From positions 60,942,828 to 61,006,827 of the forward strand of contig NC_063172.1 of NCBI RefSeq assembly GCF_023159225.1: a stretch of DNA of 64,000 bases, given 5' to 3'. Shown piece after piece: positions 40,301 through 52,300 of the stretch. The first letter of the stretch is position 1; each line of letters starts with the position of its first letter. Source of the stretch: Perognathus longimembris pacificus. Lineage: Eukaryota; Chordata; Mammalia; Rodentia; Heteromyidae. A program made the translations under genes and the position numbers. Below the pieces are notes generated by a model that was not told the DNA's origin, made no database searches, and saw only the letters and a program-made list of their open reading frames with translations.

Positions 40301-43300
40301 GTGTCCAACCCTGACAAAGTTTCATGCACCTGCAGTGAGAGAAAAATAGAAATAATGTAACTTAATCTATTCAATTTGTAAAGGTCAGTGGCTTATTCTG
40401 AGACCATATCCTTTCTCCATTTGGCAAGTAAAGACCTATTCTTTATCAAATGATAGGAGTGGCAGAGAATGAGACAATGCTTATGTGTTGGTCTCCTCAT
40501 CACGTGTCTTTTTCAATTTTATTGATCCGGCATAAAACGTAAATGCCTAAGAATCATTAGAATATTAACTCTTCATGTATAAAGATGGGCCATAATTTGC
40601 CAAAAACTATCACAGATCACAGAGTTTGGCTGTTTTGAAGCATCAAAGAATTGACAGTTTCTATAGCTTGTCCACAAACAAATACAGTGAAATTATGATG
40701 TGAAGCTTAAGCCTAAATATCCAGAAGCTCCAGGCATAGAATAATAATTAATGGGGATGTGATACAATCCTTGTAGAGAGGTGAGTGCACAGAGCAGAAA
40801 TGTGTTAGAACAATGGCACAGCCCATAAAACTGCAATTCACGGGCCAAGATGTTCACAGTGTTCCGAGGAAACAAAAGGCTTCCATAGACACAGAAGAAC
40901 AACTACACAAGAATTTTAGTGGATCTTAAAGTCTGAAATCAACAACCTTCTGCTCCTGTTAAGGTCTTGATTAAATAATAATAATGCAAAATACCCTCAA
41001 ATCAAGGATTTCTACCTGGCAAATATGAACCACGCATTTATAAGAGTATATTTAATGTATGAGCATACATGGTGCGTCTAGGACTAACAGAAAAGAAAAC
41101 GCAACACAATTATTTGTCCCTTGCTAAGGCACTGATATTTAGACAGATACCTGACCTCTCTGTAACAGAACTCAGCTGTTCAAACATGATCAGGCATGTC
41201 AGCTAACTGTAGAAGTGTGTTTCTGAAAACTGAAAAATCTCAGTAAGAGAAAATACAAAAGGTATGCTTTATCCACCTTGCTTAGAGAAGGAGCTGCAGG
41301 TGACAGAGGTGGAAGTCAAAATCTGCCGTGTCAACTTTGGAAGCGGTGCTGGTGGAGACTCCAGTGGAGTTGGGAGAGATGGAGGAGAATGACAAAAGGG
41401 GGGAGAAGGATCAAGTTGCATTATTTACCAACTGATAGATTATATTGAAACCCCTTCATAACTCTTTTTTTTTCTCAAATTTTTATTATCAAACTGATGT
41501 ACAGAGAGGTTACAGTATCATACGTTGGGCATTGGATACATTTCTTGTACTGTTTGTTGCCTTGTTCGTAACTCTTTAAACATAATAAAATGAATAAAAT
41601 AAAATGTTGGTCTCGGCAGAACGTGCAAAAGAATAAATATATAAGGCCTAAACATCTCATTTCTGAGTGGGACCAGAATACAACTAAAGATGAGAGATTT
41701 CAGTTTAAAGCCCTTCGATCAGGAAATAGGGTTTGGAAAAATACCTCACATATATCTATTGGTTAATCCTAAATAAAATTTAATTGTAGCTTAGGAGAAA
41801 AAATGTAAAAAATATATATTCAGTATGTTATTATTATACTTGCAGTAATCATAAAATGTCCAAGTCTCCCAATGTTCACAGAGGTTTATAAAAAGCTACA
41901 TACTGCAGGTAACAGCATGGTAAAATTTTGTTTACTATATTTGTTTAACAAGCCAGACATAATTTTAATGAAACCAAGAAGGGAATTGATGCATGGAGGT
42001 AACTGTGACATTAAAATTGGTCTTAAGCTGTAAAATATGAGCAGGATTCTTAAGTAATAAATATATTAAAATAAACAATGTATTCAAAAGGGAAACCGGT
42101 GCCCTCGCTCCCCGCCGTCTTGTTGCCCACATCCTTGCATTTCGGGTGATCTTAGTGGCTGTTCAGAACCAGGGGGCCAGCAACACTGCATTTGTCAACA
42201 CATTACTGCTTCTGTAATGCCCTTCCATGTGGACTCTCGCTAGTCACCACACCCAAGGACCCTCAGAGTCCTTATTTAAAAAAACTGCCACACAGGCATC
42301 TCTCTCTGGTTCTGTATACTCACCACATTTATTTATACAACAGAATATAGCCTTAAACAAGAGCCAGGTCACCTAGGTGAGCATTTTGTCTGGGATTACA
42401 TCAAGGATAATCTGAGATTGCAAAGAATACAAATATTACTCCCTATCTAGTTTGGAAAAAATACAATCCATTAATTCAATTGTTTTAAATATAAATATTT
42501 CTGCAGAAACAAAGCCTTAACTGCTATCATTTAATCTTCACTGAAAACAATCCATTACCTGTACTTAATGGACCAGCACAGAGCAAACACCACCGCGTAC
42601 CCAGACCTGTTGGAACATTTGGTCCAGAAATCCTGACTACACTGAGAGAGAACACAGATCACTGGCTCCATAATCAAATTAATCTTCCCCCGAACTATAA
42701 ACAGTAGGCCACGAGCAAAGCTCGTGGTGGTACCCCACCTAGAACGCCTTGCCTGCCCAATTATGTCCATCTCACCCCAAGCCTATGATTACTAGAGCAT
42801 GCTCTAAGGCCTGTTGAAGATCAAATGATGAATCAAGTCCACTGTTCAAAAAGAAACATACTCATACCTGACCTATGTAACTGTAACCCCTCTGGACATC
42901 ACCTTTACAGTCAAAATAAATTTTATTTAAAAAAAGATGTGGTCCAAAGAAGAGGGCAGGCAGGGTTTGTCTGGGAATCCTCTCACCCTTCCCTAGGTGG
43001 CTAGCTACTCCCACTGTTTTGGACTACTTTGTTTTGTGTTCTCTTTGCTTATGTGTTTAGTTGTGAGCTTTTCCTCCTCAGGTTTGCTGAGGCCAGGACA
43101 GGAGCTGGAGATGACATAGAATTGTTTTAAGGCAGTAGAAATCAGAGGATGCATTTAGGCATTAAAAACAAAACAAAACAAACTCTAGGCAGCTGAGGGA
43201 GTGGCTCAAATGGCAGAGCGCTAGCCCAGCAAGCACGAGGCCCTAAGTTCAATATACATTTCCACACTTCATGAAAATATGTATGGAAATGTCACAATGA

Positions 43301-46300
43301 AACCCCTTTGTTCAAATAATATATGCTAATAAAAAGTCTTTTTTTAAAAAAGCAAAAGCTTCAAGGAAAAGGGAAACACGTGAAGATCTTCCCCAACGAG
43401 GCCTTTGAGAATCTCTGTGCTCTACTATTATCACAACCACATTCCTCAAACCTTCTCAAACATACCAGAATTCAGGATTTTCCCCTCAAGCCTTAAAACA
43501 TTTCACATTTCACTTTTAAAGCTCAGGTCTTTTCCTTTATTGAAATAGATAACTTTACCTTCCAAAAGGATTTTTTAAATTCTAGTTAAGGTAATGCTAA
43601 GAAATACTCAACTTAATCTTTTAAATTATACATCTCATGTATATAAAATCATATGGTAGGGATTTCCCACCACTGAGTTGGTAGTAGATGGATAGTAGAT
43701 GACGTATCTGGCCATGAGCAAATCTCCATTTGGTGTTAAGCATGTATACAGCTGGAAATGGTAGAGAAGAAAGACTAGCATTCCAGCACCCCTAGATGCA
43801 GACTCTTTTTTAAGAGCTAGGTTGTACTTAATCTGTCATGTCTATCAGGAACCCACATCAGAAAATCTACTAGACACTCTATATGAATCTGGGTGGAGAT
43901 AACATCTCAAGCAGATATATTGAAACCTAAAGGCTTAAAATGGATTAGATCACCCAGAGGAGAAGAATACACAAGTGAATAGATGAATGGGTAGAAGAAA
44001 AGGGGGGAGAGTGAGAGGGAGGGAATAGAAAGGAAAAACATACATTCACATGCCAGAGAATAACTGTATCCTGGGGGAAATTGAGGCTCCTTATAGAAAG
44101 AACTACAACCCAAGCCTGGCCCATCTGGGAGATCCCCTCAACTTCACCGGCATGGCATATCTGTCTAGGATGTGCCAGGCAGCTGCTAAGGGAAGGGAAT
44201 CGACAGGACAATGAAAGGGAGCCCTCCATCCTGAGCAGCACAGGCAGCAAGAAAGCACAGCTGACGACACAGAAGACCCAGCATGTATACCAGGAGGTCA
44301 GAAAGCAGAAGAGTCCCCATGGGTGATAGGACACTCTAGCTAGTGAGAAAATGCGAGAATTCACTAAGAAGGTATTAGCATTTTCTAGGATTCCCTCTCT
44401 GCTCATTCTCGGAGTCCTTGTCCTCGGTGACTAAGCTATCAAGTGGACTGAACTAGACTTTGTAACTACTGCAGAGCTTTTGCTGCAGTTGTCTCCAGCT
44501 CATCACCTACTTGTAGCATCTGAGAAGTGACCTACACCCAATTTGCAGAGGCAACAGAAAGGAATGATCCCAGGTGAGACTTACAAGTGTAGATCATGGG
44601 GGGTGGGGGCGGGGAGGATAAGAAAGAGTAACAGAGTAACATAGACCAGAGCAATCTGATCAAACAATATTACAGAAATGCATGAAAGTATCGCAATGAA
44701 TTTCTTCTGTACAGTTCATATAAGCGAATAAGAAGAGAAGAAAATGTGTGGAACACCATTATGACCCATCGCTTACCTGCACGGTCCAACGCCAGGAAGT
44801 AGGGAGAAAACCGCATCTGCTGGCCCAAGCTTATTAACATTTCACTATGCTCTTGTGTTCATCTTATATGAACTGATAAAGCCCCAGAATTATGCATCCC
44901 CTTTTAAATCAACTGTTTTCAGGAATTTGTAGACTTCTTTACCAAGCACCAAGATTTTTACAAGACAGTTCTTATTCTTACCTCCATGGGAAAAGCTTTG
45001 AAATTAACGGTGTGCTCAGAACCACGCTGGTTTTCTCTTCCCCAGTGAAACCTAACTTCATACAGCTCAAATTCATGCCCTTGAGGCAAAGGTCCTCCAG
45101 ACAGAACTGAAAGAAGAAAATAAATTCTACTCAATTACATCTGTTTATTAGCATGGTATAACATACTACCTGTGTTTACTTAAATTCTTGTTCTGGATAT
45201 TCTGATACAAAAAAGTCCTTGAAAACTTGGTGATGGTAATATGAGTATTTTAAGATCTTTTGTGTTTTCAATCCAGAACTAGACAAGGAAAAGAAAATTT
45301 TCCTTGAGACTTGAGCTTAAGCAGACAGGAAGATGTTCTGAGACCCAAACACATCCTTACTTCACTGAAAACCTATCAATGAGCCAAACTGCATATTTAT
45401 ATCATCCATTGGTTCTAGTAGGGTTCCAATTTAAGTAACAGGTTTAGGCTAACAAAATTAACCAATAATAGACCCAAGATGAAGTCAATCCATGTATTGC
45501 ATATAGTGCAAACAAAATATAACTATGACAAATTTAACAATTAACAATACTCGTTACTAGAATCTGTTCCACAAGGCCCTGTCCCTGTCTCTCACTTCTG
45601 AAAATAATCCAAAACTCTGTCCCAAACCAGGGCACAATAAAAGATAGTGAGAATTACATTTGAAAGAGAATCTGTCTTTAAGTGATAAAGTACATGTTTT
45701 AAACATTTATTGATGGTATATGTAAAAGCTTCTTTTAAAATGTGTTACAATCAAATGGCCACTCTCAAAACAAATAAGCATTGTCTCATTCTGAACATTT
45801 CTTCTCTAGCACCTCCAATGTATCAGCTGAGAATTTAAGGTTGTTTTCAGTCAGAAAGCTTTACCACTACACCACTCTATTACTGTGCACACTTAGGTCG
45901 CCTTTTTGGAAATAACAGACTCCAGATTTCTCTATGGAGAACAGTTGTTTGTCCACCCTTGAATACAACATAATAAAAAAAAAGCTAACAGATGCGGCAA
46001 GATTTATTTGCTTGGTTGGTTCTTACTTAATGTCTTATTCTAGATAAGATTTAAGGATTCTGATGTCAATGTAGTATAATACAGTTAGAATGTGTGAATT
46101 AGCACAAGGAAGTAAGGTAACAAAGAGGCAGAAAACAGAGAAATGAGCCTGTCGCACAAGGTGAAGGTGATGAAGTCCTTGTTAGAGGTGTCCTGTTAAA
46201 TTCTGTTTCTTAGCTTTCTATGGGCTCCAACAAAAAGAAATGGTATCCACTATAAAAAATGATTTTAATTCCTCATTTTAGTTCTTTAAATTTTACCAAA

Positions 46301-49300
46301 GGGGAAATGAAGTATAATGCAAGGGGGTACAGTAAACATAAGACCATGTTACAGAATCTCACACTCTTCCTAATATAAAAAACAAGGAACAGTGTCACCA
46401 TCCTCAGGGACAGAGGTGAAAGAGGGGCTGAGAGGGGTTAACCCATGTGGCCCAGTCACCACCAAAGACGCCAAGGAAGAACCTGGAACTGATATATGTC
46501 CCAAGGGTGACTCAGGATAGGAAACCCAAAATCAGTATCTGTGAACATGAACTAGAAAACAGTGAATTCCCTAAGCCTAGATTTCCAAACCGCAGTTCCT
46601 CCTTTGCATAACACACTTAATCCTATTTTCTAACACAATCAAAATAATCAAATATGTGGATCAAGGTTTATATACATTCAGAACCGCTTTGCAAGCTCAG
46701 TCCATCTTCCTCATCTGCAAACATCCATGAAGTGGATTTCAGAACACATGTGACTTTTTGTTTTGTAAGCAGATGCCACAATCTCTGAATAAATTCACCA
46801 CCACTTCAACTCCTTGGTTTTCCAAACTTGGTCTTAAGAAAAATGGGAAAGGAGACTTGAAGTCTACCCACTCTGTACTGTTACGGAGTTTGAGCGAGGA
46901 GATTGCACGTCCCTCCAAGAGTCCACCACTCAGAGACAGTCTCAAGCAAAAAGATGGATTTATTGGGGAAGCAAAAACCAAACTGACCGTCCAGGGCGCG
47001 GCACAGACTCGAGAGCTGAATCTGCGACCACCCCTAACAGTCCTCGAGCTGGGGTTTATCAAGGTAAAAGCATAGCACAGATATAGGGCAGTTGACACAG
47101 GGAGTAGAGCAAGCCACAAACAAGTTAAGCAAGCCATTTACAGAAGCAGAATTTTGGGGTCAGGTTGACCTAATATTTAACTTCATTTTAACAATTGTTA
47201 CCATGTTTCCTTAATCAAGATGGAGTCAGCTCTGCATCCTACAACAGTAGCTCATCACCTAAACAAGAAAGAAAAAAAGAGGAGAAGAATATTTGGAGCC
47301 TCACACCACACCCATCCACCATCAGAAAGAGGATACACCCTCAACTCAGCACCAGGCACAGCAAAAACGTGACCAGAGGCTTCAGGGGCCATTCCTATAC
47401 TTCTCAATTTTTAGGGGAAAGTTGTAACTTTCCCTTAGAGGAGGTTTGGTTGCATGTTACTACAAAGAAGGAAAGGGAAGAGAAGAAGAGGAAGACAAAA
47501 AGGATGAGAAAGAGGAAGAAGAGGAGGAGGAAGAAGAGGATGGGGAGGGGAGGGATGAAGAAGGGGAGAAGGAGAAGAAAGAAGAGGATAAAATGAAAAT
47601 GACAACCACCGGGGCTGGGAACATGGCCTAATGGCAAGAGTGCTTGACTCGTATACATGAAGCCCTGGGTTCAATTCCTCAGCACCACATATATAAAAAA
47701 CGGCCAGAAGTGGCACTGTGGATCAAGTGGTAGAGTGCTAGCCTTGAGCAAAAAGAAGCCAGGGACAGTGCTCAGGCCCTGAGTCCAAGCCCCAGGACTG
47801 GCAAAAAAAAAAAAGAAAGAAAGAAAGAAAATGACAACCACCACCACAAAATGTAAAATGGGAAAGAGGATTTGGAAAATGTCTCCCTACGTCCATTCAT
47901 CCAATACACTTGAAGCCTAACCCTATTCCTAACCCTATTATGGAAAAGTCTGCCAATACATTTTTCTGGAAAAGGAAAACATACCTGGTCTTGACAATGA
48001 TTTCAGGGGAAGAGAAAGAAACTCCTGTTTCAAAAACATATTCCACAGCTGGGTACCACCACAGCTGATAACTACACTGGAGAGCGAGATCTCAGCCCCG
48101 TAGTTCAAAGCCAGCCCAGGCGGAAGTCTCTAAGACACTATCTCCAAGAATGCGCAAAACGCCAGACTGCAGATGTGGTGTTAAAAAAAAAAGCCAAATA
48201 AGAACAAGAAGCCCTGAATTCAAGCCCCAGTACTGGCACCCCCCCCCCCGCCAAAAAAAAAAGAAAAATCCGGGCTCAGAATGTGGCTTAGTGGTAGAGT
48301 GCTTGCCTAACATGCATGAAGTACTGGGTTCAATTCCTCAGCACCACATAAACAGATAAAGACAGCAGAGGCACTGTGGCTCAAGTGGTAGAGTGCTGGG
48401 CTTGAGCAAAAGGAAGCCAGGGACAGTGCTTAGGTCCTGAGTTCAAGCCCCAAGACTGGTATAAAAAAAAAAAAAAAAAAACCATCCCACATGATCGGTG
48501 CCAGGGACTTTGCTGTCCTTGTTTTGTTTTGATTGCTTAGTTATAGAGTCTCAATATGTGTTCTACGCTGGCCCAGAACTCTCAATCGTCTTGCCTAGCC
48601 TTCTGAGTACTGGGTTTATAGGCCTGTGCCACTAAGCGCAACCCAAATATTTCTTTAAAAGCAATAAGACACAAGAGGTAGACATGACTAGAATCTCAGC
48701 TACTCATGAGGCAGAGATCAGGAGGACAGCAATTGAGGCCAATCCACACAAAAAAGCAGCAAGACCCTCATCCCAACCAACGTGTCAGGGAGGGGACAGT
48801 AAGGTATGCTTGTCATCCCAACTTCAGAGGCATAAGGTAGGCCAAGCCCGGAGCAAAAGCACATATGAAAAATAAATCCAAAGCGCTAGGGACATGGCTT
48901 AAGAGGTAAAGCACCCGCCTGGAAATTCAAACCCCAATATTGCCAAAGTTAAATGAATAAAAGTAATCGTGCCTTTAGGTTAAAACATAGTTCAAATTTT
49001 AACATTGGAAATTAAAATTTCACAGATCCATGCTTTGACAGGAAGAAGTCCAAAGCCCCACGAAGTCTAGTTACAAACATTTCCTATCATCTATTTCATT
49101 AGACCAAGCACTCTACAGAATGCTTAGCATACGGTAGCTTTGATAAAAACAGACAATATTCCTGATCTCTGATGGATCTCATATTCTATCGGGCTGAAAT
49201 GTAAAGCCATCCACTTGTGAAGCTATATTACTGAATGATATCTGAGCACCACAGGCACCTTTACTAACTGAAATTAATTATGTTCTCTAAAAATAACAAT

Positions 49301-52300
49301 AAACACCTCAGTCCTCAGCAGTCACATTCCATGAGCTTGAAGGAAGCACAGAGAACGGAAGCACTGTAGAATCCTAGTCCTCCAGGAAGAATGACAAAGG
49401 GACAGCTTTCAGTCAGGAATCAGATTCCAGGGACCTATCATTTTGCTGAAAATGCAATCCAAAATAAACCAGACTAAAATCATGTGGCTGCACAAATCCA
49501 TTAAGAAATGACAATGCTAAACTCAAAGTGTACGAGGTGCCAGGTAAAAGCACTACCTGTTCATCTCCTGAGAGTGATTGTGTTTATAGGCTAAAAATAA
49601 ATCTCAGCTCCATTTCATCCATTTGGCCAGATTCTCTTAAGTCATTATTTTCCCCTTTTAAAGCTTATATTCATGATAAAATCACTCACACTAAAAGAGG
49701 TACACTCTTCCTCCATTACTGAATATCAGATTTGGGTGAGTGATATTTGGTCACTATATGGCAGGTTTAAAAGCCATAATGACATTGCGTTCAGACAAGC
49801 AACAGTGAAACAACATGCATTGTCAACTCGTGCTGACAACAGGCTGACTGTCCTTGGACTAACCAACTTGTAGACAGAATATACAAATAAACTGATGTCA
49901 CTGTCACCACTTCCTTAGATACTTCTTAGGAGACATGGCCCCCCTCTTCTGGGAAAATAGAACCAAGTCTCAAGTGATGTTTCATCTTGGTTGTGTCTGG
50001 AAGGAACTACTGGCCTGTGGAATACCTACGCTTCTCAGGGGTTTTCTCCGCTGTCCACCCATATTGATAATTTTGTGTGGTCCTTGGCAGACAAAATGTT
50101 CCCCACTCTTATTAATATTGTAGATGCAGGATAGTACTGCATCCTTCCTCTCTGAATGTAAAATACCTTATACCCATTTTATGACACATATTAGTGACCA
50201 TGGTTTATCAGAGATGTTTGTTATAATGCTGGTGGTTGCTTGTGGTCATTGTTGGTATTGCTGCTGATGAGAATGTTTGCATTTATCTCTTTATTGTGTG
50301 TTGATACTAGGGTTGGGGATTTGAACTCCAGGTCTCATTCTTGCTAGGCTGGCATGATACCATTGAGCCATGCCACGCCCCCAACCTTTAAGAAAAGGGT
50401 CTCAATTCCTACCTAAGCCACAGTCAGCCTATTCTGGACTTCCTGTCAGAGCTGGTATCACAGGGAGGCACCATCTTGTCCAGCTTCTCTTCCGTGGAAA
50501 TTGATCCTGCCGACTCTTCTGCAGGCTCTGGCCTGACAACATGTTCCCCTCATTGTCAGCCTTCCGAGTAGCTAGAATTCCTGGCTTGATCCACTGGCGC
50601 AGAGTAGGTTTAGTGATGTCACTATAGAATGTTATCTTTCTAAATGATGACTGAGGAGCTAACATAAAATCAATGGCAGGTACCACAACTGTAACAGATT
50701 TCCACTAGTATGAACCTACTCTGTATAGACTAATAAAAGAAAAAACTGTCTTTAAGATTTGGCTTCTGGGGCTGGGAATATGGCCTGGTGGCAAGAGTGC
50801 TTGCCTCATATACGTGAAGCCCTGAGTTCGATTCCTCAGCACCACATATATAGAAAAGGCCAGAAGAGGCGCTGTGGCTCAAGTGGTAGAGTGCTAGCCT
50901 TCAGCAAAAAGAAACTTAGGGACAGTGCTCAGGCCCTGAGTCCAAGACCCAAGACTGGCAAAAAATAAAAATAAAAATAAAAGTAATATTTGGCTTCTGA
51001 GTGATTTTGGATGCCTATATTATAGCCCTCAAACCACAGATTTTTCTGACGATAACCAATCATTTACTGTTTTGACTTGATTACTATCTCCATTCAATCA
51101 AATTTATTTCTGCTATTGAAACAGTGTACTTACCAATAAAATATGTACCATTCAATATGCTGTTGTGTGTGTGCGCATACAAAATGAAACAGATTAAAGA
51201 AACTTCCCAGATAATTCAAGTTCCCCAGTTAACTAACAATAAATAATACAAAATCGTGAGCAAAGTCAACCCTGACATTTCAATATACAGAAAATACAGA
51301 GCCACTTCAGTGAAAATAATTCATATTTCTGACAAGTTTGTCTTTACATAAGTAAAGTTACTAAGAACTATTATAAAAGTTTGCTTCAAGGGGGGAAGTA
51401 TGATTAATAATAATTATGTAGCCTAAAATTACTATTGAAAATTATGAAAGTCCCAGAAGTAGAACTTTCTAATTAAAGTTTCTATATTAAGTCACAGTAG
51501 ATGACACAAATGATCTATCCTGATTAGCAATTCTCTCACACTTTTGACCCATTAAAAATGGCATTACCCAGTAAAAAAAATGTGGTAAAAATCAGAAGTA
51601 CTTTGTCTTCAAATTTTAGAGATATTTGTTCCAATACAAATTTTGGAGGCTTATTTAAAACAAAGACAACTTCTGAGTTACAGAGCAAGTTATAACTTGA
51701 ACTATATAGCTCCAAGGCTGGCACAAAAGTCAACCATTTTTCTCCCATGAAGATTCTTTTCAACCACATGAATAAAAACACAAGAGCTTCTTCTCAAAAA
51801 GACGAAAAGTCATTACCCTTGCTGGTGTGTTAATACACACCTATAATTCCAACACTTGGGAGGCTAAGGCAGGAGAATCTCAAATTTGAGGGCAACTTAG
51901 GACTACACAGCAAGCCCTTGTCTTGAAAAACAAGATGCCACTACCTTTAACACACAGTTTGTAATCCGACAGAGTGACTTTCCATGGAGCAGGCTTTGAC
52001 AGTCTCATGCTTTCTCACTAAGTTCCACAGCACTCTGGCTAGCATTCTGTGCTGAGACTCTCCTCCAAGTTTCACATTCTGTGACTGTAGTTTACGGAAA
52101 ACTCCAGAGAGAAAAACCACATTCATATAACTTTTATAGTATATTATTAGAATTGGTCAACTGCATTATTATTTATTGTCTGTTAGTCCCTTGCTCTACC
52201 TAAATTACATCTTCTCACAGGTATGCATGATAGGAAAAACAAGTAGAGAGTTGGGTATCGTCTCCAGGTAGAGGTCAGCGAGGACTACCATCATTTATAT

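Larger units (their letters stand above)
10361..44981 (-). other. CA8: CA8 intron 3 (34.6 kb)
   Basis: The largest intron, holding most of the window's repeats. Stretches where I see no named feature include 10840-12230, 12920-14090, 15000-15590, 15730-17940 (C/T-rich 16.9-17.4 kb opens frames but shows no homology), 18290-18730, 19120-20430, 21440-22790, 23530-26090, 26410-27420, 27710-29550, 30200-31380, 37620-39520, 39770-41450 and 41580-42840. No splice-supported exon or RNA gene was found in them. Confidence 0.85.

Noticed and set aside
47446..47658. Glu/Lys-rich and Leu/Phe-rich frames
   Set aside because: Translations of the purine-rich stretch and adjoining SINE; no conserved protein.
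47912..47940. Telomere-like cctaaccct repeated twice
   Set aside because: Only two imperfect units with a different spacer; too short to be an interstitial telomere.
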